From Bacteroidales bacterium (GTDB lineage Bacteria > Bacteroidota > Bacteroidia > Bacteroidales > FEN-979): a stretch of DNA of 6,097 nt. The stretch covers positions 1 to 6,097 of the forward strand of contig JALNWE010000118.1 of NCBI GenBank assembly GCA_023231065.1, in the 5' to 3' direction. Positions 1 through 6,015 of this stretch are shown piece by piece. The translations under genes were made by a program, and so were the position numbers. The notes beneath the pieces are model-generated. The model saw only the letters and a program-made list of their open reading frames with translations, searched no databases and was not told the origin of the DNA. Each line of letters starts with the position of its first letter. Positions within the stretch are counted from its first letter, which is position 1.

Positions 1-78
1 CCTTTCTTCATGCTGGCTAAGTATCTCCGAGAGCTTATTCATGGTTGTTTCCGGCTTAAAATCATCTTTCGTAGTCAT
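1..78 (-). CDS. Unidentified protein, N-terminal 26 residues only (runs off left edge)
   Basis: An open reading frame starts with ATG at 78 and remains open to the window edge, giving 26 residues beginning MTTKDDFKPE and ending LSQHEER. The piece is hydrophilic and charged, with no signal peptide or membrane segment, so a cytoplasmic protein is likely. The family cannot be recognised from so short a piece. Support for a real gene is the ATG start together with a good Bacteroidota-type promoter match about 31 bases upstream (109-136). No clear Shine-Dalgarno sequence precedes the ATG. It lies downstream of the XRE/membrane-protein cassette on the same strand, but its own promoter suggests separate transcription. 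An internal ATG at codon 13 is a possible alternative start. Confidence 0.55.
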   Translation of the reverse strand, partial: MTTKDDFKPETTMNKLSEILSQHEER

Positions 79-108
79 TATTGTTGTGAAAAACACATAA
101 ATATTTAT

Positions 109-136
109 CAAATTTATGAAAAGTAGTCACTCCAAA
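109..136 (-). promoter_or_regulatory. Bacteroidota-type promoter for the left-edge gene
   Basis: On the minus strand, TAAATTTG (complement of 109-116) matches the -7 consensus TAnnTTTG exactly. A TTTG -33 element (complement of 133-136) lies 16 bases upstream. Transcription would start near 100-103, leaving a leader of roughly 25 bases before the ATG at 78. The -33 element sits inside a small CTCC-AAA-GGAG hairpin at 131-141, which may be chance. Confidence 0.5.
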
Positions 137-191
137 GGAGAAGCATTTTCATTTATTCTTTAATTCGCAGTTGATCTTGAAAGTATTAAGG

Positions 192-524
192 TTAGTTCTT
201 TGCAAAGACAATTAAACCAGTAGCACCATGGGCAATGAAGAAACAAGAAACGACCAATCCAAGCCAATTTTTTCCGATCTGGAACCCATTTATAAACACA
301 TCCGAGAATCGAAAGATAACTACGCAGGCAACCAATACTGCACCTGCTGTTATATTGCCAATTTTATAGAACAATTGGAATTCCCGTTCATCCCATTTCT
401 CCCTTCGAAGGAATATAGAACCAGCATATAATGCCCCAACAGCCATACCTTTATTCCCAAATAATAAAATGGCAATCAGCATGAGAATGCCAACAATTAG
501 TTCATAGATAAATCTTTTATTCAT
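192..524 (-). CDS. Small four-helix membrane protein paired with an XRE regulator (DUF2178-like)
   Basis: The 110-residue protein is strongly hydrophobic, with about four predicted membrane segments: residues 8-23, 25-38, 57-73 and 86-107. A charged loop at 39-50 separates the second and third; it contains RREKWDERE. The Asp-Glu-Arg (DER) signature just before a hydrophobic helix resembles DUF2178-type membrane proteins, which are often coded beside small XRE regulators; that assignment is from memory of the family pattern and is not certain. Its ATG (522-524) lies inside the end of the regulator gene, an 8-base overlap (ATGAATAA), and a strong GGAGG ribosome site (complement of 534-538) sits 9 bases upstream within that gene. 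This points to co-transcription and translational coupling. Biochemical role unknown; acting as a membrane sensor or partner for the regulator is inference. Confidence 0.8.
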   Translation of the reverse strand: MNKRFIYELIVGILMLIAILLFGNKGMAVGALYAGSIFLRREKWDEREFQLFYKIGNITAGAVLVACVVIFRFSDVFINGFQIGKNWLGLVVSCFFIAHGATGLIVFAKN

Positions 525-738
525 TTTGTTGTTCCTCCATATTTAGGTAAAAAATTTCTTCGACCTGACAATCAAAAAACTTTGCCAATTTCAATGCCAA
601 TGTTACAGAAGGATTGAATTTCCCGTTTTCAATTGCATGAATGGTTTGCCGTGAAACATGAAGCTGCTTAGCCAGTTCATCCTGCGTTATTTGGTTTTTA
701 TTAAACCTCTTGACCTTTAAATTATTCGATAACTTCAT
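517..738 (-). CDS. XRE-family (YozG-like) helix-turn-helix transcriptional regulator
   Basis: This is a 73-residue, single-domain DNA-binding protein. It has a typical XRE/Cro fold with little else: residues about 16-63 hold the helix-turn-helix, including ITQDELAKQLHVSRQTIHAI and then ENGKFNPS. The recognition helix is about 28-37, and the ending CQVEEIF is typical of the compact COG1476/YozG group. I chose the ATG at 736-738. The frame could begin 4 codons earlier at a TTG (748-750), but that codon lies only about 8 bases after the predicted transcription start and has no ribosome site. The gene overlaps the downstream membrane-protein gene by 8 bases, so the two form a cassette. An inverted repeat over the promoter (771-805) makes autorepression plausible. 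Target genes and any ligand are unknown. Confidence 0.9.
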   Translation of the reverse strand: MKLSNNLKVKRFNKNQITQDELAKQLHVSRQTIHAIENGKFNPSVTLALKLAKFFDCQVEEIFYLNMEEQQNE

Positions 739-764
739 GTCCTTGGTCAATTAAAATATCGGGG

Positions 765-772
765 CAAATATA
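765..772 (-). promoter_or_regulatory. -7 promoter element of the XRE/membrane-protein cassette
   Basis: TATATTTG on the minus strand matches TAnnTTTG exactly. A poor -33 element (TTTAC, complement of 791-795) lies 18 bases upstream. Transcription would begin near 757-760, giving about a 20-base leader before the ATG at 738, which is why that start was preferred over the TTG at 750. Confidence 0.55.
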
Positions 773-805
773 CATAATAATTGTCATAATGTAAAGTATT
801 ATGTA
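771..805. promoter_or_regulatory. Inverted repeat, candidate operator of the XRE regulator
   Basis: A perfect 9-base inverted repeat, TACATAATA (771-779) and TATTATGTA (797-805), is separated by 17 bases. A related half-site, CATAATGTA (785-793), lies between the arms. The left arm touches the -7 element, so a bound dimer would block the polymerase. Binding by the adjacent XRE protein is inferred from position only, and the AT-rich composition makes some chance similarity likely. Confidence 0.4.
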
Positions 806-894
806 CATTTATTTAAAGATTTTGTCGTCAGAGGTTTTTCTATTGAGAAGTGATCTGGCACATGCCTGGACAAAACGGATTATCTGATCACCCT

Positions 895-904
895 CCGCCG
901 GCGG
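895..904. repeat. GC-only perfect palindrome CCGCCGGCGG in the gap after the metallophosphoesterase gene
   Basis: This 10-base perfect palindrome made only of G and C lies 13 bases beyond the stop codon of the metallophosphoesterase gene (918-920), in otherwise AT-rich DNA. It has no loop and no following T-run, so it is not a classical terminator. A dispersed repeat unit or a protein-binding site are alternatives. The rest of the 167-base gap (751-917) holds the XRE promoter region and a weak 6-base inverted pair, GTGATC (850-855) and GATCAC (886-891). Confidence 0.35.
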
Positions 905-917
905 CATTTCTCTGAGG

Positions 918-2636
918 CTATTTGTTTAGAGGGGTTCCCAGATTCTGTATCTTGACCTGCATTTCCGGAGTCAATTGTTTGACAAGTTCTGCGTTGTATG
1001 CAAAGGAGGGACCATACTGTTTCGAATCATTGAATATCTGCTGAGCCGCAACAGCATAATAGCGGGATAAAGCAGGCAAAGAGCCTTTCTCCATGATCGG
1101 ATCGACATCGGTAGTAAAAACTGAGACCGTATTGTCGCTATTGCACACGATTTCGAAATTACGGAACTGTTGGGGCATATCCCTTAAAGAGGTGGTTTCG
1201 ACCTGCCAGAACCCGAATTCCGGATGGGTAGGATCGGGTGATGGCATCGGGGTGACTGTATTAAGATGGCGATGTCCCGCGATCCAAAGGAAGAAATTCG
1301 GATATTTGTGAAGATTGGCAATCAAAGTATCCTCTGTGACAGGGGCGCTGGGGTTCCAGCCGGCAGCATTGCCCAGGGGGAGCACACCGATGGGAATGTG
1401 TGCAGAAATGACCATGAGCTTGCCTTCATTCTGTCCCTTTTTAAGTTCCGCGATTAGCCAGTTATATCGGTTCATGTCGAGCGAAGCATGACCATAGAAG
1501 TTGATATTTGGATCATCGTTGCTTTGGGTATCGTCAAGCACAATGATTTTAATGGGAATGTCGGCTCTCGGTTCAAAGGTATAGCAGGCGAATCCCGTGT
1601 TTACATTGGTTTGACTGAACCCGTGTCCATTCGGATTTGAAGTTGAATTAAAAAATTCAGCCATCCACTCTGCTGGTATAAGTGAATGACGGTCAGGATC
1701 GGCTGCACGTACCTTCGGAGGGGATGCGAAACTGGCCGTAGGTCCTACGCCGATAATTGTTCCCAAAGGGGTGCTTCCGTCGATTGAACCCATGTAGAAA
1801 CCACGGGTATCAAAGGGTTGTGGCGTAAACTGGTCATTAATCAGGATGTTGTCAATGTTGAGTATCTCCTCATGGGTATAGGTATATCTGGCGTATTCAT
1901 TCGGAGAAAGCAAACCCGTCCAGAAATGGTCATGGTTGCCCAGCGTCTGATACCATGGAATAGACTTGTCGAGCCCTGCTGCCTGGAATGGGTCCTGGTA
2001 ATCATTATTGGGTCCGGGGATCGGATCATCCTTAATCCCAGAGTCGGGGTTGATATACTTGCCATCCAGAATGTCGATATACCATCGTAATTCATTATAT
2101 TGTGTGTTGTTACAGACATCGCCAATGGAAATTCCGAAATCATAGGGTTTTTTCTTGTGAAGCACATTTACCGTACGGATGGCAGCGTCGAAAACCCGGG
2201 TTGTCAACATACAAACAGGCGAATATCCCCCAATAATACCTCCTTTATACCCAAAAAAGATTGCTGAGGCTGGTGTTTCTTCATCGGTAATGTGAATGTC
2301 GGTGAAGGCAAAGAAATTTAAAAGTCGTGCCGTATTTGTAACCGAAGCGCTGTTGTATTCAGGCGACATCAGATCCAATCGTTTCTGATAGCCTATTCCA
2401 GGTCCGTAATGCCAAACCCCATAGCCCGGGAAACTGGAAAATTTGGAGATCTCGTATGGATACAGCACAGGCCACTCAGATACGGTGGCAGGAATAACAG
2501 TCCGGGAAAGGGTTGTATAGCCCCCGGTAGCAATCGGATCATAAATGCTGTCACTCTTTTTGCAGCCATTGTTGGCCGTTACGACGAATCCGATGGCTAT
2601 CAATGCAGAAATCAGGGTTCTGATATTAATTTTCAT
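918..2636 (-). CDS. Secreted calcineurin-like metallophosphoesterase, probable lipoprotein
   Basis: The 572-residue protein has a basic, hydrophobic signal peptide (residues 1-24). A cysteine at 25 follows an irregular lipobox (ANNGC), and the CKKSDS after it looks like a Bacteroidota lipoprotein start, so it is probably anchored in the envelope. The metal-binding set of the calcineurin-like phosphoesterase fold is complete: Asp113-x-His115 (FTDIH), Gly172-Asp173 with nearby Asn, GNHD at 233-236, His413 (SAH), and GHRH at 454-457. About 175 residues between GNHD and His413 are longer than in minimal members and may shape the substrate site. The layout fits the long metallophosphoesterase group I recall as TIGR03768; this was not searched. 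A two-metal phosphoester hydrolase is well supported but the substrate cannot be read. No ribosome site precedes the ATG, which is usual here. It follows the alpha/beta hydrolase gene on the same strand after 157 bases. Confidence 0.9.
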   Translation of the reverse strand: MKINIRTLISALIAIGFVVTANNGCKKSDSIYDPIATGGYTTLSRTVIPATVSEWPVLYPYEISKFSSFPGYGVWHYGPGIGYQKRLDLMSPEYNSASVTNTARLLNFFAFTDIHITDEETPASAIFFGYKGGIIGGYSPVCMLTTRVFDAAIRTVNVLHKKKPYDFGISIGDVCNNTQYNELRWYIDILDGKYINPDSGIKDDPIPGPNNDYQDPFQAAGLDKSIPWYQTLGNHDHFWTGLLSPNEYARYTYTHEEILNIDNILINDQFTPQPFDTRGFYMGSIDGSTPLGTIIGVGPTASFASPPKVRAADPDRHSLIPAEWMAEFFNSTSNPNGHGFSQTNVNTGFACYTFEPRADIPIKIIVLDDTQSNDDPNINFYGHASLDMNRYNWLIAELKKGQNEGKLMVISAHIPIGVLPLGNAAGWNPSAPVTEDTLIANLHKYPNFFLWIAGHRHLNTVTPMPSPDPTHPEFGFWQVETTSLRDMPQQFRNFEIVCNSDNTVSVFTTDVDPIMEKGSLPALSRYYAVAAQQIFNDSKQYGPSFAYNAELVKQLTPEMQVKIQNLGTPLNK

Positions 2637-2695
2637 AACAGTTTCGGCTTATTGTTTTACGAATATTGCTTAACTCATTCTCTCCATAGTCTGTG

Positions 2696-2725
2696 TAAAG
2701 ATAGCCTTATTACTCAATAACACAA
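2696..2725 (-). promoter_or_regulatory. Weak promoter candidate for the metallophosphoesterase gene
   Basis: On the minus strand, TATCTTTA (complement of 2696-2703) matches the -7 consensus except at its last base. A TTG (complement of 2723-2725) lies exactly 19 bases upstream. Transcription would begin near 2689, leaving a leader of about 50 bases. The rest of the 2637-2793 gap shows no convincing gene or terminator. Confidence 0.3.
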
Positions 2726-2793
2726 GAAAATTTGATTTATTTAAGCAACCATTCATAAAATCAACCACTTGGCTGTTAGTGTTCATGGTTTCT

Positions 2794-4086
2794 TTAACTA
2801 AGGATGGCAGCGAAGGTTTTGTCAAGCCAGTCGAAAATGCGCTGATTGGCCAGGAGTTGTCCGCCTGCCTGACAGTGAAGTTCGCCGCCTTCGCCTGTTT
2901 TGAAAACAAGATAGGTCTTCGGACATTGCAAGGCTTCATAAAGTTTTTTTGGCTGTCCATTGAAAAATTGCTCAGCGTCTGAATCAATGACCAGTGTGGG
3001 ACAAGAGATGAGATGTGCGCAATCGACGAGCGTCATCTTTGACTGTTTCAGGGAAAACTCTGCCGGACTTTTGGCCGCAAACGTCCACATGCCATTCGTC
3101 AGCCCCCAAAAAGAGGTGATGTTATCTTTCGCAGCCTTATAGGATACTGCATTTATTTCCTCCGGTTTTTCCTGGACAAGTTTCATCAATTCTTCCCGCT
3201 TCATACCAAGCCGCTGATACGTGGTTGCATAGTTGTCGAGTATCCCCTCATTGGCAATCAGCGCAGCAAGCCTGTGTTCATAAGCTGCTGCCCTTGGTGC
3301 CAGGTATCCCCCCATACTTAGTCCGATCAGGGCAATGCGTTTTGCATCCACATCGCTTCTGTTTATTGCATAATCGACTACCGGGGTCACTACCTTTTCC
3401 CAGTCATACCTAAAGGGAAGTCCTTGTTTCCGGATCACGCTACCCTGACCCGGGCCTTCGAACAATAGGCAATTGTAACCTCTCCGAACGGCATCCTTCC
3501 CATAACCGAGATATAGCTCCTGGATGGTTCCATCGAATCCCTGGTGGATAAGAATAGTGGGAGCCCTTTTGCTCCCTGAAGCTGCCGGGCAGAAATAACC
3601 AGGAAGCATGGTCCCTTCATAAGGGATCTGAATTAATTCGAAGGAAGGAATGGAAAGTTTTCTGGCCTTTTCGAAGCAGAAAAACATTTTATCCCATAAT
3701 TGAAGGATGGCAGGATTTGCCGGGTTGTCGTGCAAATAAAAGTCGGCGCTCCTGTAATACTCGGAAGCCCTGAAATATGCATCCCGTGCACTTATCGTGT
3801 GACCGTTCGCCATACATTCGTCTGCGATTTTCTCAATGCGCTCCCCTTGTTTTCTCCAAACTTCGTACCATGCATTGAGAAGGGCTTGCTGATCCCCTTC
3901 CTTTTGCTTGATAAGAAAAGCTGCAGCAAGTGATTCCCCAATATCCGACCCGTGCTCAGTTGCCTTGGACAGTACCCTGATCAGCTCGAAGATAAGACTT
4001 TCATCCTCAAAAATAAATCCATCATGCCAGTTCGCCCTTCTATCGGGACCGCTTGTTCCTGCATTGTTTTTAGAAAAATCATTCAT
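2794..4086 (-). CDS. Alpha/beta hydrolase, FrsA/Ayg1/dihydroxypseudooxynicotine-hydrolase-like
   Basis: The 430-residue protein has no signal peptide and is probably cytoplasmic. Residues 1-140 are a helical cap or N-terminal domain; about 150-430 form an alpha/beta-hydrolase fold. Visible elements are the oxyanion-loop region HQGFDGT (181-187), GPGQG (211-215), the nucleophile elbow GLSMGG with Ser257, the likely acid Asp368 or Asp370 (VIDSDAEQF), and the catalytic His404 in GGELHCQAG. A long helical N-terminal domain with a His-Cys-Gln near the end recalls the group containing FrsA, fungal Ayg1 and 2,6-dihydroxypseudooxynicotine hydrolase, some of which cleave carbon-carbon bonds. The reaction here could be that or ester cleavage; the substrate is unknown. 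The ATG at 4084-4086 is preferred, with no clear ribosome site. The gene is divergent from hipBA. A link with the downstream metallophosphoesterase is unproven. Confidence 0.88.
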   Translation of the reverse strand: MNDFSKNNAGTSGPDRRANWHDGFIFEDESLIFELIRVLSKATEHGSDIGESLAAAFLIKQKEGDQQALLNAWYEVWRKQGERIEKIADECMANGHTISARDAYFRASEYYRSADFYLHDNPANPAILQLWDKMFFCFEKARKLSIPSFELIQIPYEGTMLPGYFCPAASGSKRAPTILIHQGFDGTIQELYLGYGKDAVRRGYNCLLFEGPGQGSVIRKQGLPFRYDWEKVVTPVVDYAINRSDVDAKRIALIGLSMGGYLAPRAAAYEHRLAALIANEGILDNYATTYQRLGMKREELMKLVQEKPEEINAVSYKAAKDNITSFWGLTNGMWTFAAKSPAEFSLKQSKMTLVDCAHLISCPTLVIDSDAEQFFNGQPKKLYEALQCPKTYLVFKTGEGGELHCQAGGQLLANQRIFDWLDKTFAAILS

Positions 4087-4352
4087 AGCAAAAATTATTA
4101 CTTCTCATTTAGCAGATATGCATTTAATTAAGACCAATAATCGAGTCTTTGCTCTTTCTTTTTCCTCTAATTTGTTGACAATTATCTAAAATACCGTTAT
4201 GAATCAACGAAATTAACAAATAATGATTAAAGTCTGTCAAATATCGTCATTACTGATCGATTAAATGACCAAAAAGTGAGAATATGCAGTAATATCGATT
4301 TTTGGCGGGGCCAATACACATAATAATGTTAACAATAATGAACAAATACTAT
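4087..4352. other. Divergent intergenic region between the hydrolase gene and hipBA
   Basis: This 266-base AT-rich gap has no supported gene. I found no exact TAnnTTTG match facing the hydrolase; TAATTTTTG (complement of about 4090-4098) has one base too many between its halves and lies too close to the ATG. A short GC-rich hairpin, TTGGC-GGG-GCCAA (4302-4314), stands out. AATAATG occurs at 4219-4225, 4322-4328 and 4334-4340, the last two as a direct repeat with a 12-base period just before the hipB promoter. Confidence 0.6.
4322..4340. repeat. Direct repeat AATAATG upstream of the hipB promoter
   Basis: AATAATG at 4322-4328 recurs at 4334-4340, a 12-base period, with GTTAAC at 4328-4333 between them. 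The pair sits where a -33 element would lie, about 13-31 bases before the -7 box. It could be a secondary regulator site, but simple AT-rich composition may explain it. Confidence 0.25.
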
Positions 4353-4370
4353 TATATTTGTACAATATAA
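4352..4370. promoter_or_regulatory. Inverted repeat over the hipBA promoter, candidate HipB operator
   Basis: The core TTGTACAA (4358-4365) is a perfect palindrome. Allowing one unpaired T at 4357, the symmetry extends to TTATA (4352-4356) on the left and TATAA (4366-4370) on the right. It covers the -7 box and predicted transcription start, where HipB-family antitoxins usually repress. That HipB binds here is inference from position. Confidence 0.4.
4353..4360 (+). promoter_or_regulatory. -7 promoter element of hipBA
   Basis: TATATTTG matches TAnnTTTG exactly and is the same octamer as the XRE cassette's -7 box. No good -33 TTG is seen at the usual distance. Transcription would start near 4366-4368, about 12 bases before the hipB ATG. 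The TTG at 4358-4360, which could extend hipB by 7 codons, is part of this element and so is unlikely to be translated. Confidence 0.5.
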
Positions 4371-4378
4371 CAAACATT

Positions 4379-4708
4379 ATGAATAAAAGAAGAACAATTT
4401 TATTGCCTAAAACGCAAGCGATCCTTTCCTCTTTTGGGGAGAATATTAAGTTGGCCCGATTGCGACGGAAGCTAAGTTCATATCAAGTAGCAGAGCGGGC
4501 AGACATCAGTAGGACCACGTTAGTTGCTATTGAAAAAGGGGTTCCTGGTGTGGCCATGGGCGCGTATTTACAAGTTCTTTTCGTTTTAGGATTAGAGCAG
4601 GATCTCTTGAAAGTTGGAATTGATGATGTGCTGGGAAGAAAACTCCAGGATGCAGAATTAATTATGAAGGAAAGAGCTCCGAAGAAGGCTTCAAAGAGAA
4701 AGGAATAA
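4379..4708 (+). CDS. hipB: HipB-type antitoxin, XRE-family DNA-binding protein
   Basis: The 109-residue protein has an XRE helix-turn-helix at about 20-78, including ENIKLARLRRKLSSYQVAE followed by RADISRTTLVAIEKG, typical of HipB antitoxins. It should neutralise the HipA kinase by binding it and repress the shared promoter as a dimer. The C-terminal tail (about 97-109) is very rich in Lys and Arg and probably disordered; it could contact DNA or HipA. The ATG at 4379 is chosen because the upstream TTG (4358-4360) lies within the -7 promoter element. Only one base separates its stop codon from the hipA ATG, so the two genes are co-transcribed and probably translationally coupled. The identification rests on the fold plus the adjacent hipA; the domain alone would be called only XRE-family. 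Confidence 0.9.
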   Translation: MNKRRTILLPKTQAILSSFGENIKLARLRRKLSSYQVAERADISRTTLVAIEKGVPGVAMGAYLQVLFVLGLEQDLLKVGIDDVLGRKLQDAELIMKERAPKKASKRKE

Positions 4709-4709
4709 C

Positions 4710-5966
4710 ATGGCACAAAGGGAAATAGAAGTTTATGCTCATTGGAAAGGCATGAATGCCCCTGCCTTAATGGGGGTACTTAAAGCAACTCTTGTCAGGG
4801 GGATTGAAATTTTTTCTTTTGAATATTCAAAAGATTGGTTGAACTCCGGGATATCTCAATTCCTGGATCCGGATCTACAATTATTTTCAGGGCCCCAATA
4901 TCTTTCGGAAAAGAAAGCCAATTTTGGAATGTTTCTGGATTCTTCTCCGGATCGATGGGGGAGGCTATTGATGCTTCGCCGGGAGGCAGTCATCGCCAGA
5001 ACTGCAGGGAAGAAAGAAAAATTGCATGAATCCGATTATCTGCTCGGCGTTTTTGATCAATGCAGAATGGGGGCTTTAAGATTCAAAGAAGATAATTCCG
5101 GTCCATTTTTAAATGATAATAAGGATTTGGCTATACCCCCATGGACTTCATTAAAAGAGCTGGAACATGCTAGTTTGGAGTTAGAAAGAGATGATATTAC
5201 TGATGATCCTGATTATTTAAAGTGGTTGAATATGCTATTGGCTTCTGGATCATCATTGGGGGGGGCAAGACCAAAGGCCAGTGTTTTGGATAAAAACAAC
5301 CAACTTTGGATTGCGAAATTTCCAAGTCGCCATGACAATAGGGATATTGGAGCCTGGGAAATGGTCGTAAATGAATTAGCAAAAAGAGTCGGGATCAATA
5401 TTGCTGAAGGATCGGTGCAAAAATTCTCAGGTCGTAATCACACATTCTTATCCAAAAGGTTTGATCGGACTACTACTGGAGAACGAATCCATTTTTCATC
5501 AGCAATGGCCTTATTTGGTTACACAGATGGAACCGATTTTCATGATGGAGTTAGTTATCTTGAATTTGCTGAGTTCTTGATGAAAAATGGTGCAAATGTC
5601 GAGAAAGACCTGGTAGAAGTATGGAGAAGAATTGTCTTCAGTATTTGCATCAGAAATACCGACGATCATCTCCGTAACCATGGATTTTTATTAACTGAGG
5701 ATGGATGGGCCCTTTCCCCTGCTTATGACCTTAACCCGATTGAAACAGGTACTGGGTTAAAGCTTAACATTTCAGAAAATGATAATTCTCTGGATTTGGG
5801 GCTGGCTCTTGAGGTTGCTGAGTATTTTCGGTTGGATCAGGATAAAGCAAATCAAATCATTAGTACTGTAAAAAAAGAAGTCAAAGCGTGGCGAACATTA
5901 GCAGATAAATACAAAATACCTAAAGCAGAACAAGAGATGATGGCCAACGCATTTTGGTCGGAATAA
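4710..5966 (+). CDS. hipA: HipA-type toxin, serine/threonine protein kinase
   Basis: The 418-residue protein is close to full-length E. coli HipA (440) and has both domains: HipA_N at about 5-125, with FSFEYSKDWL and FGMFLDSSPDRWGR, and the kinase domain at about 175-400. Key residues, numbered here with E. coli equivalents by eye: the glycine-rich loop SSLGGARPK with Ser182 (Ser150, autophosphorylation), Lys203 in LWIAKF (Lys181, ATP), NTDDHLRN with Asp318 (Asp309, catalytic) and Asn323 (Asn314), and Asp340 in SPAYDLNP (Asp332, metal). All are present, so an active kinase is likely. Known HipA toxins phosphorylate glutamyl-tRNA synthetase or another translation protein and stop growth; the target here is unknown. 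An AGGA ribosome site (4701-4704) sits 5 bases before the ATG, inside the end of hipB. It is one intact reading frame, not a split HipS/HipT arrangement. Confidence 0.94.
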   Translation: MAQREIEVYAHWKGMNAPALMGVLKATLVRGIEIFSFEYSKDWLNSGISQFLDPDLQLFSGPQYLSEKKANFGMFLDSSPDRWGRLLMLRREAVIARTAGKKEKLHESDYLLGVFDQCRMGALRFKEDNSGPFLNDNKDLAIPPWTSLKELEHASLELERDDITDDPDYLKWLNMLLASGSSLGGARPKASVLDKNNQLWIAKFPSRHDNRDIGAWEMVVNELAKRVGINIAEGSVQKFSGRNHTFLSKRFDRTTTGERIHFSSAMALFGYTDGTDFHDGVSYLEFAEFLMKNGANVEKDLVEVWRRIVFSICIRNTDDHLRNHGFLLTEDGWALSPAYDLNPIETGTGLKLNISENDNSLDLGLALEVAEYFRLDQDKANQIISTVKKEVKAWRTLADKYKIPKAEQEMMANAFWSE

Positions 5967-5975
5967 GCCGATTCC
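5960..5975 (+). terminator. Possible weak terminator after hipA
   Basis: GGAAT (5960-5964) and ATTCC (5971-5975) form a 5-base stem with a 6-base loop, overlapping the hipA stop codon. A T-rich but interrupted stretch follows. The stem is short and AT-containing, so this is a weak call. Confidence 0.22.
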
Positions 5976-5977
5976 TA

Positions 5978-6007
5978 TTTGTTATTCATTAATTTTTCTT
6001 ACTTTTG
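5978..6007 (+). promoter_or_regulatory. Bacteroidota-type promoter for the right-edge gene
   Basis: TTTG (5978-5981) and TACTTTTG (6000-6007) match the -33 and -7 elements with 18 bases between them. Transcription would start near 6012-6014, leaving almost no leader before the ATG at 6016, which suggests leaderless or near-leaderless translation, or a downstream start. Confidence 0.5.
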
Positions 6008-6015
6008 TTCACGCA

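Noticed and set aside
228..431. A plus-strand open frame of 67 codons opposite the membrane-protein gene
   Set aside because: It lies entirely antisense to a gene with clear membrane segments and coupling to its upstream partner; no independent signal supports it.
739..750. TTG start extending the XRE regulator by 4 residues
   Set aside because: It is too close to the predicted transcription start and has no ribosome site; the ATG at 736-738 fits better.
1841..2167. A 108-codon open frame on the minus strand inside the metallophosphoesterase gene
   Set aside because: It is an out-of-frame shadow of a well-supported gene with full catalytic motifs, and its protein shows no recognisable domain.
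2765..2784. Hairpin CACT-AGTG after the hydrolase stop as a terminator
   Set aside because: The stem is only about 4-5 bases and no T-run follows on the coding strand.
2670..2987. A minus-strand open frame covering the end of the hydrolase gene and the 157-base gap, including a possible 38-codon small gene starting near 2786
   Set aside because: Most of it overlaps the hydrolase in another frame; the gap portion has no ribosome site, promoter or recognisable protein features.
3908..4189. A 93-codon plus-strand open frame across the hydrolase start and the divergent gap
   Set aside because: It is mostly antisense to the hydrolase coding region and has no promoter, ribosome site or recognisable domain.
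4358..4378. TTG start extending HipB by 7 residues
   Set aside because: The TTG is the last three bases of an exact -7 promoter match, so it would lie upstream of the transcript.
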